Source of the DNA: Thermodesulforhabdus norvegica
GTDB taxonomy: Bacteria; Desulfobacterota; Syntrophobacteria; Syntrophobacterales; Thermodesulforhabdaceae
Direction of reading: 5' to 3'
DNA length: 64,000 nucleotides
NCBI RefSeq assembly: GCF_900114975.1
Contig: NZ_FOUU01000003.1
Span: 28,267 to 92,266, forward strand
Below are positions 35,701 through 44,503 of this stretch, in pieces. Made by a program: the position numbers and the translations under genes. Each line of letters begins with the position of its first letter. Positions within the stretch are counted from its first letter, which is position 1. The notes beneath the pieces were generated by a model that saw only the letters and a program-made list of their open reading frames with translations, ran no database searches and was not told where the DNA came from.

Positions 35701-37645
35701 GGTGGGTTATCTGATTGTGGATCGATTTGAGCACGAAATCGAGACGCAGAAAAAAGCGGCGTGGAGGGCATCAGGGGCGAAAGCGATAGGGCAAATAAAG
35801 GCCTCCCAGGCTCTTACTTCCGGGTTCGCCATCGGAGTGTCCAACCTCCACAGACGGCGCCTGAGAACGGCTCTCACCTGCATCACACTCATTATACTGA
35901 CCTTTGCCATAATGTCCTTCACCAGCGTTAAGACCTTTCAGCGCGTTACCGATACAAAAGTAGGTGAGAACCCGTCATATCAGGGCCTTGAGGTGCATCA
36001 TCCCTTCTGGATGCCTATGAGTGATTTTGCTTTGAGGCAGATAAAGGCCCTGTATCACGACACGATCGTATTTCCTCGTGCCTGGATAGGCCGATCAGGG
36101 GGCTCTTACGACCGAACGGTTTCCGTTATATCGAGTCCGGATGGAAAAAGAGTTGGACTTGAGGGAGTTATGGGAGTTGGGGTCAGGCCTCCAAAAGCTC
36201 TGGTGCAAAGCCTCGTATGGGGTAGGTGGATCGGGGAGGGAGCCATCAGGGAAGCAGTTATTTCAGTTTATCTTGCAGAGAAGCTGGGAATACCTGTCGG
36301 CGATCGTGGGAAGTCTGGAAGGAGAAGGCATCACGCTTTCGGGCGGGGTTTTCATGGACCGGATTCTGCAATGTTTCCCCGGGTGAAGATCAACGGGCTG
36401 GATTTTGCCGTAGTGGGCATCTTTGATGAAGATATTGTTAAGAGCCTGAAAGGCCTTGACGGCAAGCCTCTTTTACCGGCCTATCTCGAAATCCACCCCG
36501 AAGAAGAGCTTACCGAGGTTGAGGTAGAGGCCATTGAAGCCGGTGAGGAGATTCTGCCGGAGGCTCAGAGGTTTTCCTTCGCTTCTGCGGAACGCACTGT
36601 TTTTATTCCTTTCTGGACATGCCTGAGGATGGGTGGTTCCATTATGGCCGTCCATGTGTTAACGGAAAAGAATAATTCCCATGACGGAGCATCTGCCGAA
36701 GAGCGGCTGGGCACCTGGTACCTGTATCCGGTTTATCTCGGAAAAAACGAGGGAGTCTTTTTTCACAGCTCTTCCTCAGCCCTTCGCTATCAGGGAATGT
36801 CAAATGTTATCATACCCGTCGGAGTGGTTCTGCTTATTTGCATCAACACTTTAATCGGTCAGGTTCACGAAAGGCGCAGGGAAATATCCGTTTACACAAG
36901 CGTCGGGCTGGCTCCACATTATGTCGGATTTCTTTTCATGATGGAAGCCATGGCTTATGCCGTGCTATCCTGCGTCATCGGCTATCTTCTGGCTCAGTTT
37001 GTTGCCAGGTATCTTGGTGGTACGGCAATGTTCGCTTCCCTGACCTTTAACTATTCCTCTCTTGTCAGCGTTGTAAGTATGGTTCTGGTATTTGGCGTCG
37101 TTTTCCTGGCTTCTCTTTACCCGGCCAGGGTTGCTGTGAACATGTCGATGCCGGATGTGGAACGCTCATGGAAGCTTCCCGAACCCCAGAACGGGGTCCT
37201 CGTCGTCGATATTCCTTTTCTCTTTCCGGAGGAAGAGCACGAGAAGATAGTCCGTTATCTGGCCGCCTTTTTCAACCTCCATCAGGACGTGCCTCACGGC
37301 GTCTTCATGAGTGATGGCGTTCGTATAGATTGGGCTCAGTGGGATGAAATACACGAAGGTAGATCGATCCCCGGGGTTTCAATGTGCTTGCTGTTGCAGA
37401 CGACCGTATGGCTCGCTCCTTTCGATTTCGGGATGAGGCAGAGGGTTCACGTTTACTGCTGTCCCGATCCCGATGAGCCGGGCTATGTTCATGTTACTTT
37501 AAGGATCGTGAGGCTTTCCGGTGAGGCGAGAGCCTGGTACAGGGCAAATAAAAGGTTCGTTGCTGCGGTAAGAAAGGAGCTTTTGAGGTGGCATACCCTG
37601 GATCCTGCGGCCAAAGAGGAGGTCGGATTGGGGACGGTGAGATAG
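32768..37645 (+). CDS. Giant FtsX permease with degenerate M28-peptidase ectodomain (1625 aa)
   Basis: Signal/anchor segment at 1-25. Residues about 30-600 follow the layout of an M28 zinc aminopeptidase, including an inserted PA-like domain (about 125-235), but the zinc ligands are mostly replaced: the H of HYDS is Arg260 (LEARYDS), the EE motif reads RGNREL (306-311), and the last His is Gly in GTPDDTWEN (about 577). Asp275 in PGVDE remains. Coiled-coil-like charged stretches lie near 325-430. A beta-rich segment (about 620-850) precedes three helices (about 904-995). A typical FtsX unit follows: helix about 1032-1052, MacB-like periplasmic domain to about 1345, helices near 1348-1365, 1396-1416 and 1431-1452, with the coupling loop HERRREISVYTSVGLAPHYV. 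A soluble C-terminal domain of about 165 residues has no relative I recognise. Probably the substrate-handling subunit of the LolD-type complex. Confidence 0.85.
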   Translation: MKFPDMRLFAFLFCLFFILCVPCDAAKTRPEGSAHTEVALQPADLWQDIARVIRHSDRSAGSAGAENVIGYVESVFRELDYPVMGHQYFFLPVPDSSYAFLEVEGVRYPIRPWMPNLSYLSTAGKNGIRGPCVYAGRGEWEDLKGLKLEGAIVFLELEVPDAWIYAAMFGAKAVVYLGREGYPSGTYRATYSSAPVAFPRFWLAPEDAQVVRNLLSSEKALHGHIVARTAWQNTVLRNFYAIIPGRNPELKEELVILEARYDSTAYIPGVSPGVDEATSMLLLLQLAREFARNPPERSVMFLFTSRGNRELAGMREFVWAITTSSKNLRRERRYLRDEIKLTKKRIEALEAVVSAIEKLDFKELAKDINLDSLIWPLVVDKAKDRADDLIRELSHSEKKREDLSGLQSFYRRLSWKGSFQEIVDLSDEEKKLVASILLSIAHQLPEYLQELKKRELVIKSAISVRGEVKSYEPVLLVSLDLSTASPYVQLQERGSSYPFRSDITKLSRSGHLVKLLTALSRTVSETYGIENLFLSPYWAEDTAEGAPFTCLCCDVATLGGLPAYGLTSDLGEPPLWGTPDDTWENWHVVNFVRLKAFMLPFFRKLTDMPGLSSACKTGLEAIASLEGTARFIRYGELFPDRPAPAVVVTAMQGANLFRSMVFMDGTFSLHGVANKKAAYQKLILEPYGFDPETGRIRWAADKRETGKSQYRVKIKGSTAYTSLVMFPCEQTDIFGLFHPRKLAYVTKVRLLDVKTDATPMKYWYSRIDGRDTILMTVLLEPGTRFKLVLSDSLTTRDVLFLNADEKHPMGRGFLIGDPGRIIFGPLVSVRDMAALVGHRLKNLRDTGIRNAFLERSYEEGLKYLNGAEKGLLSGDYGIAWEKTVRAWGYFNKIYGDIDSTQRDVLFGVIFFIILFVPFAYCMERYLFCHTGIYRQIFTFSIILLLTIWIIKSVHPAFRITYSPTMVIVAFFIVGLSLLVGYLIVDRFEHEIETQKKAAWRASGAKAIGQIKASQALTSGFAIGVSNLHRRRLRTALTCITLIILTFAIMSFTSVKTFQRVTDTKVGENPSYQGLEVHHPFWMPMSDFALRQIKALYHDTIVFPRAWIGRSGGSYDRTVSVISSPDGKRVGLEGVMGVGVRPPKALVQSLVWGRWIGEGAIREAVISVYLAEKLGIPVGDRGKSGRRRHHAFGRGFHGPDSAMFPRVKINGLDFAVVGIFDEDIVKSLKGLDGKPLLPAYLEIHPEEELTEVEVEAIEAGEEILPEAQRFSFASAERTVFIPFWTCLRMGGSIMAVHVLTEKNNSHDGASAEERLGTWYLYPVYLGKNEGVFFHSSSSALRYQGMSNVIIPVGVVLLICINTLIGQVHERRREISVYTSVGLAPHYVGFLFMMEAMAYAVLSCVIGYLLAQFVARYLGGTAMFASLTFNYSSLVSVVSMVLVFGVVFLASLYPARVAVNMSMPDVERSWKLPEPQNGVLVVDIPFLFPEEEHEKIVRYLAAFFNLHQDVPHGVFMSDGVRIDWAQWDEIHEGRSIPGVSMCLLLQTTVWLAPFDFGMRQRVHVYCCPDPDEPGYVHVTLRIVRLSGEARAWYRANKRFVAAVRKELLRWHTLDPAAKEEVGLGTVR

Positions 37646-37747
37646 CTCAAATGTGATTGCCCCTGTAGTTGATGCCTTCAAAAAGGTACCCAGTGAAAGT
37701 GGCTTTTAAAGCGACGGGTTGGGAATAGAGGGGAGAGAGACTCTTTC

Positions 37748-39748
37748 ATGAGTGGCGATTCTAATAGGCACATTCGATTCTGGGTTCTTATCATCGGTGT
37801 TGTGCTGTGCATTCTTATAAGCTGGATAACGCCGTGGAATAATATCGTTCGTCAGAATTCCCCTCTTGGAGGCGGCCATTTCCCACTGGTGTCCTTTTTC
37901 ATCCTCATGTTTTGTCTGCTTTTGTGGAATCCTCTGGCCGGGAGAATTTCCCCTTTTCTCAGATTGTCTCTTTCTGAAGTCCTGCTGCTCTGGGCCATGT
38001 CCGCAATTGCTTCTACCCTGTCACATACGGGGTTTGCCAGAACCTTTATTGCGAACATAACGGCTCCGGGATGGTTGCAGGGACAGGAGCGGCAGATTTT
38101 GAAGGTAATATCGGAGGTGAGAAGAGAGATCTTCCCGGTACAGGAAGACCTCATCGGAGAGCTTCTTTACGGTATGGAAGGGGCTTACGGCCTGAACGCT
38201 TTTCAAATTTTTTCTCGCATTCCCTGGGATCACTGGATTACTCCTCTCCTCTTCTGGGGAGTCTTTTTGGTTTTTCTGGTTACCACACTCATGGGGATCA
38301 CAGGGATCTTTTCCCATCACTGGATAGAAAACGAACGAATGAGCTTTCCGTTGCTTAGGGTTCCGGAGATTTTTGTAGAAGAGTCGGAGAAGGGATCGTT
38401 ATGGCGAAATCTTTTCGGTCCCTTTTTCATCTGCGGACTTTTGATTCCGGTGACCCTTCACCTTCTCAACGGTCTTCATACCTACTTTCCGGGGGTCCCT
38501 CAAATCCCCACTTTACTGCTGGCTCAGCCTTATATTCCAAAAGAAGGCCTTTTACAGGGGTTTTACAGAGCGAAGATTTACATCTATCCTGCTTTCATAG
38601 GCTTTGCGTCTTTAGCTCCAAGACAGGTTTCCCTGAGTTTCTGGCTCTTTTTCGTGCTTACTTCCTTGATTCCGGGAGTGCTTGGCGTCTTCGGAATGCA
38701 CATACCCGATGCAGCTTTGGGAACGACCTTCGGTCCGGTTCTAGAAAGGGTTGAAGAAATGCAGGCGGTGGGCGCCTATGGAGTCTTTGCCCTCTTCCTT
38801 ATATGGCTTGCAAGGCATCACATCAAAGCGGTTTTCAGGGTGGTAGCTCGCTCTGGAAGAGGTTCCGATGAAGTCTTTCCTGAGGGCTACTCGGGCTTTT
38901 TATCACCCTTGGGCTCTTTTATGGCCGCAACTGTCGGATTTATCGGTCTTTGTCTGTGGTTTGTATGTGTCGGTGTCGATTTTTTATCTTCCCTGGTCTT
39001 TCTGGTTGTTGCCTTTGTTATTTACCTGGTTTCGTCCCGAATAGTATGTCAGGGTGGATTGCCTTATTATACGTTGACCGCCGCTCCTTCCGACGGCCTT
39101 CTTTCGGTGTTACACAGCGGCCATCTGTCCCCGCTTTCGATATACCTCTGTGCGGTGGTGCAGAAGGTTGCTTTTCTGGATATGCGTGAATCCCTTCAGC
39201 CGACCCTGTTTCATGCTTCTGCTCTTTCAAAAGGCACTTCAGAAAAGCGGCGCTTTCTCCTGGGTATTGTTGCGGCCACTGCTTTGTCCCTCGTAATTTC
39301 AACAATTTCGGTAATTATCATAACCTACAAGTACGGTATACTGAGCTTTCCGGACACCTGGGTTCTTGAGTCCGTATCCCGTGTCCACGAAAAAGCGTTA
39401 ACGCTGATTCAGCATCCGGAGGGGCCAAAGAGATGGAGCATTTTCTTTGGGGTTGTGGGAGCCGGGGTTATGATGCTTGTTATTGCGGGTTATCAGAGGT
39501 TCATATGGTGGCCTTTACATCCAATCGGCTATCTTGTTGCCTACAGTTCGGCCATGAAGATACTCTGGTTTTCCTTTTTTCTGGGCTGGTTGTTCAACGT
39601 CATCGTAATGCGTTACGGTGGCCTGCAACTGTATCATAAAGCCCGTTGGTTTTTTATCGGGCTTATCTGGGGTGATGTGGCGATGGCACTTCTTTGGCTT
39701 GTGATCGGCCTATTTGTGCCGATTTCGTATCACGTTTTCCCACTTTGA
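37748..39748 (+). CDS. Large polytopic membrane protein, DUF6785/OPT-like (first of two)
   Basis: 666 residues with at least 12 hydrophobic segments. The N-terminus (VLIIGVVLCILISWITPWNN, then NSPLGGGHFPLVSFFILMF and NPLAGRISPFLRLSLSEVLL) matches the pattern of the DUF6785/DUF6784 membrane proteins, which look distantly like OPT oligopeptide transporters. No motor domain or known catalytic motif is visible, and the function of the group is unknown to me. It lies 102 bp after the giant permease on the same strand. Confidence 0.65.
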   Translation: MSGDSNRHIRFWVLIIGVVLCILISWITPWNNIVRQNSPLGGGHFPLVSFFILMFCLLLWNPLAGRISPFLRLSLSEVLLLWAMSAIASTLSHTGFARTFIANITAPGWLQGQERQILKVISEVRREIFPVQEDLIGELLYGMEGAYGLNAFQIFSRIPWDHWITPLLFWGVFLVFLVTTLMGITGIFSHHWIENERMSFPLLRVPEIFVEESEKGSLWRNLFGPFFICGLLIPVTLHLLNGLHTYFPGVPQIPTLLLAQPYIPKEGLLQGFYRAKIYIYPAFIGFASLAPRQVSLSFWLFFVLTSLIPGVLGVFGMHIPDAALGTTFGPVLERVEEMQAVGAYGVFALFLIWLARHHIKAVFRVVARSGRGSDEVFPEGYSGFLSPLGSFMAATVGFIGLCLWFVCVGVDFLSSLVFLVVAFVIYLVSSRIVCQGGLPYYTLTAAPSDGLLSVLHSGHLSPLSIYLCAVVQKVAFLDMRESLQPTLFHASALSKGTSEKRRFLLGIVAATALSLVISTISVIIITYKYGILSFPDTWVLESVSRVHEKALTLIQHPEGPKRWSIFFGVVGAGVMMLVIAGYQRFIWWPLHPIGYLVAYSSAMKILWFSFFLGWLFNVIVMRYGGLQLYHKARWFFIGLIWGDVAMALLWLVIGLFVPISYHVFPL

Positions 39749-39768
39749 TTTACGGAGCTGTGGGTAAG

Positions 39769-41736
39769 GTGAAAGAAGACAGAGAACTGAGGGAATACAG
39801 AGAGCTTCTAAAGCCGCCGGATCATTTTGAAGACGGCTTTGGATGGAAGGCCGTTTTCGGGGCTCTTTTTATCGGTTTTGTCATGATGCCGGGCTCTATG
39901 TATCTGAACCTGGTCATTGGAACGGGTGTGGGGCCTGCGGCAAGGTGGGTTACGGTTATTCTGTTTGGAGAGGTGGCCAAGAGAGCTTATACCCGGCTAA
40001 GGCAGCAGGAGGTTTTCGTACTTTACTATATGGCCGGAGCCGCTCTTTCCTCTCCTTTTTCGGGTCTTCTCTGGAATCAGTACATAGTGCAGTCCGAGGC
40101 GGCGAGAGTCCTGGGGCTTACGCACTTAATACCCTCCTGGGTTGCCCCGCCTCCCGGTTCCGAGTCCTATGTTGAAAGGACTTTCTTCCATCGTGATTGG
40201 CTTGTTCCTATACTTTTGATGATAGGCTTTGAGCTTATCCAGGCGGTGGATCATTTCGGCCTGGGGTATGCGCTCTACAGGCTCACGTCGGATGTTGAGA
40301 GGCTTCCCTTTCCCATGGCTCCTGTGGGAGCTCTCGGGACAATGGCCCTTACCGAGTCGGCCAACAGAGAGGAAACGAGCTGGAGATGGAGGGTCTTTTC
40401 AATAGGCGGCGTTATAGGATTGATTTTCGGATTCATCTATGTGCTTATACCGTCTGCTTCGGGCGTTATTCTCGTGGAACCCATCCGCATTCTTCCCATT
40501 CCGTGGATAGAGCTCACTCCTTACACGGAGGATTTCCTTCCCGCCGTAGCTACCGGTATCCAGCTCGATCTCGGTTTAATGTTTCTCGGTATGGTTCTAC
40601 CTTTCTGGGCGGTTATGGGGGGACTTATAGGTTTCATTATAACGATGATAGCAAACCCCATTCTTTATCGTAAGGGCATTCTCTATCACTGGCACAAGGG
40701 AATGGAGACGGTTGATACCGTGTTTGCCAATAACTTCGATTTTTACATGAGCTTCGGTATAGGGCTGGGACTGGCAATTGCCGTGGCAGGTATCGTCCAC
40801 GTAATGGTAATGTTGCGGAAGGCCGGACATAAGGAACCTCTGGGTGAGAGGTTTAAAAGGCTTTTTACTCCGCCTCCCGGCCGTGGCGATTTCAGCATAT
40901 GGATTGCCCTGGCCATCTACGTGGCTTCAACGACTGCTTATATCCTGCTTTGTAATTACCTGGTTCCGGGATTTCCGATTATTTTCCTCGTAGCCTACGG
41001 GTTTATTTACACGCCTATCATCTCTTACATATCGGCAAGGATGGAAGGTGTGGCAGGGCAGTTTGTCAGTTTACCCATGGTTCGGGAAATGAGCTTCATT
41101 GCAGCGTCCCGGTTTTTCGGCTACCACGGTATAGGCATATGGTATGCGCCGATACCTATTCACAATTACGGAAAGGCGACGGTCAAGTTTCGCGAAATTG
41201 AGCTGACGGGGACCAGCTTTAGGAGCATTATCAAGGCGGAGATTTTCGTTTTTCCTGTGGTCATGATATCAAGTCTGCTTTTTTCACAGTATCTGTGGCA
41301 TCTCGCGCCAATCCCTTCCAGTCATTATCCTTATGCTCAGGAGCTATGGCATCTTCAGGCTTTGAACACTCTCCTCCTTCAGAGTGCTACGGTTGAGGGG
41401 GATTCACCATTTTTCCAGGCTTTGAAGCTGTCTTATGTCCTCTGGGGACTGGGGCTGGGGGTTCTGACCTACTGGTTGCTTGCAGTGCTTAACCTCCCGA
41501 TAATGCTTATCTACGGGGTCACCAGAGGACTGGGACAGACCACGCCACACGGCGTATTTCTCGAGGTAATAGGGGCCCTGCTGGGCAGGTATTATTTTAT
41601 AAAAAAATACGGACTCAGGTGGCGTCACTACGCGCCGGTTCTCCTCGCAGGATTTTCATGCGGGATGGGCATCATGGGCATGATAGGCATGGGGTTTACT
41701 CTCATAATGAGATCACTTAGCAAGCTTGCATATTGA
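39769..41736 (+). CDS. Large polytopic membrane protein, DUF6785/OPT-like (second)
   Basis: About 655 residues. GTG 39769 is the preferred start (GGAG at 39754-39757); GTG 39760 is possible. After a soluble start (VKEDRELREYRELLKPPDHF) come about 12 helices. Distinct blocks are GALFIGFVMMPGSMYLNLVI, LIPSWVAPPPGSESYVERTF, FPMAPVGALGTMALTESANR and GFEL-type helices. Its two-part layout and loops suggest it is a diverged partner of the preceding protein, perhaps forming a heterodimer. It is the last gene before a strong terminator, closing the block that begins at 25280. Confidence 0.62.
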   Translation: MKEDRELREYRELLKPPDHFEDGFGWKAVFGALFIGFVMMPGSMYLNLVIGTGVGPAARWVTVILFGEVAKRAYTRLRQQEVFVLYYMAGAALSSPFSGLLWNQYIVQSEAARVLGLTHLIPSWVAPPPGSESYVERTFFHRDWLVPILLMIGFELIQAVDHFGLGYALYRLTSDVERLPFPMAPVGALGTMALTESANREETSWRWRVFSIGGVIGLIFGFIYVLIPSASGVILVEPIRILPIPWIELTPYTEDFLPAVATGIQLDLGLMFLGMVLPFWAVMGGLIGFIITMIANPILYRKGILYHWHKGMETVDTVFANNFDFYMSFGIGLGLAIAVAGIVHVMVMLRKAGHKEPLGERFKRLFTPPPGRGDFSIWIALAIYVASTTAYILLCNYLVPGFPIIFLVAYGFIYTPIISYISARMEGVAGQFVSLPMVREMSFIAASRFFGYHGIGIWYAPIPIHNYGKATVKFREIELTGTSFRSIIKAEIFVFPVVMISSLLFSQYLWHLAPIPSSHYPYAQELWHLQALNTLLLQSATVEGDSPFFQALKLSYVLWGLGLGVLTYWLLAVLNLPIMLIYGVTRGLGQTTPHGVFLEVIGALLGRYYFIKKYGLRWRHYAPVLLAGFSCGMGIMGMIGMGFTLIMRSLSKLAY

Positions 41737-41820
41737 AACAAAAAAATTGCAATCTTTTTTTTCTGTCGACTATAAAGAATACCAGATGGTGTTAGGTCGC
41801 CTTCTCCTAACCCCTCCTGG

Positions 41821-41860
41821 CCCTGTTCGGCTATCCCCCTCCGGCCGAACAGGGTTTTTT
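41821..41860 (+). terminator. Strong rho-independent terminator closing the envelope gene block
   Basis: CCCTGTTCGGC (41821-41831) pairs perfectly with GCCGAACAGGG (41844-41854), followed by six Ts. Confidence 0.9.
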
Positions 41861-41941
41861 ATTAGTTGAAAGTATCGAGTTTGAGGATTAAATGAGAATT
41901 GTGAGAAGTTGATTGCTTTTTGGCAGTCGGATTGAGGTTTT

Positions 41942-44089
41942 ATGCAAACTAACTCGCAGGAATACTGGCAGGCACTTCGAACCATAAAGGCCATCGCACA
42001 GAAGTGCGGTGATGAGGGGGATCGCATTTTTGAAGCCTTTGAATATGCTTCGGCGCTTCACAAGGATCAGAAGAGGAAGTCCGGGGAGCCTTACATCACT
42101 CATCCCGTGTCCGTTGCGGAGATTATAGCCAGAGAATTCGAAATCCTGGATGTAACGCTTCTGTGTGCCGCCCTTTTGCACGATACGGTTGAGGATGTAC
42201 CTCATGTTGACCTATCGGACCTGAGAAAGAGATTCGGCCAGGCCGTTGCCGATTTCGTTGACGGATGCACAAAGATCGGGCTGGGGCACGACGGTAACTC
42301 TGTTTACATGACTCACAGCAAAATTCTAAAGAGTGCAAGCCGTCGCCTTGGCGTTCTCATAATAAAACTTGCCGACAGGCTTCATAATCTTCGCACACTT
42401 CATTATCTGAGCTCTGCGAAACGGCAGAAAATCGCAACGGAAACCCTTGATATCTATGCACCTCTGGCGGCAAAGCTGAACATCTATCATCTCAAACGAG
42501 AGCTTTATAACCTCTCTCTTATGTATCTCTATCCCCGCAAAAGCAAAAAGATTCTCAACCATATAAATCAGATCAGTAACGACCCCAAGATTGTAGAAAT
42601 AAGGAGTACTCTGGAAGAAGCTCTGAGGAAGCTGGGTATTTCCGCACAGGTTAGAAGTAGATGCAAGGGACTGGGAAGTTACTATAATGCTCAGCGAAAA
42701 ACTCTGGAAGTGCATAATGCTGAGAATTACGTCGATTTCACAATTGTCGTAAGTTCCGAAGATGAACTCCTCTGTTACGAAGCTCTCGGGATTGTAAACC
42801 GAACCTACCCGCCGTTGCCCCGTACCATCAGAGATTTTATTGCAAGCCCCAAGGCCAACGGTTATCGGAGCCTTCACGCAAGGTTTCATCATGCAGGGCA
42901 GAATTATCTGGTAAAGATCAGAACTCCATCAATGGATACATGGGCGCAGTACGGCATATTGAGGAGGTGGAGAGAGGATAAGGAGTTTTTCCGCGAGGAG
43001 CATGATGACGAAATAGCGGAGTTTTTGAGGGAGATAGCCGAATACCAGGGACCCTCTACGCATCGCAAGGAGCTTTTGAGGTACACCGAGGGTGAAGAGA
43101 TAGCCGTCTATACCCCGAAAGGCGACCTTTATTTTCTGCCGAAGGAAAGCACGGTTCTGGATTTTGCCTATCGCATTCATACTCAACTGGGCGATCATTG
43201 CAGGGGAGGGCTGATAGACGGGAAGAAGGTTTCCCCTGTTTACCCGCTTTATGACGGCGCAACCGTTGAAATCCTTACGACGACCGAAGTGCTCGATGTG
43301 GATCCGGAATACGAAACGATATGCAAGACTCTGAGGGCGAGAGCGGGTGTTCAGAAGTTGATTCAGAGAAGAAGGAGATTTTACGCAGAAAAGATCGGGC
43401 GTGAGATTTTTCAGCAGATTATCACCCTGCTTGGTTTGAAGGCCGAAAACGCTAATTTTGAAAGCATGGAATTGATACTCAAAAAAACGGGCTCCAAAAG
43501 TGAAACGGATCTTTACGTAAAACTGGGTCAGGATGTTCTCGGACCCGAAGAGGTTCGAAGGATAGTTTCGGAGATTATTTCCGTTGAAAGGGGCGGTTTC
43601 CTTCGTTTTCAAAGCAGGCAGTTAGCTGTAACGATTGGTCAGATTGACCGGGCTGTTCACAAGTTTGCCTATTGTTGCAAACCCTATCCCGGTGAAGACA
43701 ACTGCATGGCCCTTCTGAGTGAAAGAGGGGTGACAATCCACAAGGGTGAATGCACCGATGCGGTAACCCGGCATTCCATTCCCCCGGACAGACTGTTCCG
43801 TGTTGATTGGCTTCTTGATGACCCATGGGATTCTCCTATTGTATTCAGAATAACGGTTCCGGGGGTATCGCTGGGAAGGCTTCTCGCAAAATGGCCCGAT
43901 ACTTCCGAGTACGAAGTTATCGAGCTTGCACAAAAGCTCGACAGGTACGGGCATGCGTCGGCCCTCTGCCTTGCAAGGATGAAAAGTTTGCGGGACGCAA
44001 AAAACTTTTTCGACGCTCTTACCAGAGATTTTAATGTCAGCATTGAGACGTATTTCCGGGAAAAATCAATGAATGGTGACAGACCTTAA
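41942..44089 (+). CDS. RelA/SpoT homologue (RSH), hydrolase intact, synthetase probably dead
   Basis: 715 residues. The HD hydrolase domain (about 30-200) is complete: His55 in THPVSVA, His80-Asp81 and Glu84-Asp85 in ALLHDTVEDV, Asp145 in KLADRLHN; it should hydrolyse (p)ppGpp. The synthetase domain (about 235-345) is recognisable (SRCKGLGSYYN, VDFTIVV, PKANGYRSLH, YLVKIRT) but the catalytic glutamate of EIQIRT is missing (the motif reads YLVKIRT), the RV/RVI strand after VDF is altered, and AEYG reads AQYG. A TGS domain (about 375-440, VYTPKGDLYFLPKESTVLDF) follows, then a shortened C-terminal regulatory region. Loss of synthesis with retained hydrolysis is inferred from motifs. Its 3' end overlaps the small convergent gene by 24 bp. 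Confidence 0.85.
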   Translation: MQTNSQEYWQALRTIKAIAQKCGDEGDRIFEAFEYASALHKDQKRKSGEPYITHPVSVAEIIAREFEILDVTLLCAALLHDTVEDVPHVDLSDLRKRFGQAVADFVDGCTKIGLGHDGNSVYMTHSKILKSASRRLGVLIIKLADRLHNLRTLHYLSSAKRQKIATETLDIYAPLAAKLNIYHLKRELYNLSLMYLYPRKSKKILNHINQISNDPKIVEIRSTLEEALRKLGISAQVRSRCKGLGSYYNAQRKTLEVHNAENYVDFTIVVSSEDELLCYEALGIVNRTYPPLPRTIRDFIASPKANGYRSLHARFHHAGQNYLVKIRTPSMDTWAQYGILRRWREDKEFFREEHDDEIAEFLREIAEYQGPSTHRKELLRYTEGEEIAVYTPKGDLYFLPKESTVLDFAYRIHTQLGDHCRGGLIDGKKVSPVYPLYDGATVEILTTTEVLDVDPEYETICKTLRARAGVQKLIQRRRRFYAEKIGREIFQQIITLLGLKAENANFESMELILKKTGSKSETDLYVKLGQDVLGPEEVRRIVSEIISVERGGFLRFQSRQLAVTIGQIDRAVHKFAYCCKPYPGEDNCMALLSERGVTIHKGECTDAVTRHSIPPDRLFRVDWLLDDPWDSPIVFRITVPGVSLGRLLAKWPDTSEYEVIELAQKLDRYGHASALCLARMKSLRDAKNFFDALTRDFNVSIETYFREKSMNGDRP

Positions 44090-44404
44090 GTTTTCTCTGA
44101 AAATGTCCCGCGCAACGGTCTTTAATTTTTCCGCCTCCATCCCCCCGACTTCAATTAGCAGAAACTGAATCCATATCCCGCAGAAAAAACTGGTGAGGCT
44201 CTCTTCGTCGGCAAAGAAGTTCCTGGCATTCTCGTCCTTCTCCATAGATTGCACGGCCTGTTCGAGTACCCGTATCTTCAGCTCGCCGGGTGTATAGGTG
44301 GCTTCGGCCTTCCGGTACAGTTTTTTCAGCTCGGAGTTTTTTAAAACAATTGCCATCGCCCTGTCGCAGGCAGACTCAAAAAAATATCTCTGTTCCCTCT
44401 CCAT
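44066..44404 (-). CDS. Hypothetical helical protein, 112 aa
   Basis: Predicted alpha-helical and soluble (EREQRYFFESACDRAMAIVL, KAEATYTPGELKIRVLEQAV), no known motif or membrane segment. It has a GAGGACGC leader before the ATG and overlaps the RSH gene at its end. It is divergent from the DegP gene; the two share about 100 bp. Confidence 0.5.
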   Translation of the reverse strand: MEREQRYFFESACDRAMAIVLKNSELKKLYRKAEATYTPGELKIRVLEQAVQSMEKDENARNFFADEESLTSFFCGIWIQFLLIEVGGMEAEKLKTVARDIFRENLRSVTIH

Positions 44405-44503
44405 TTTGCGTCCTCCATGCTACACTCCGGTTGATTTCTTCATTAATTCTTATTAAGAAGTTTCAAGGTGAAAGCAACACTTTCGAATCGGAGGATTGGA
44501 TTG

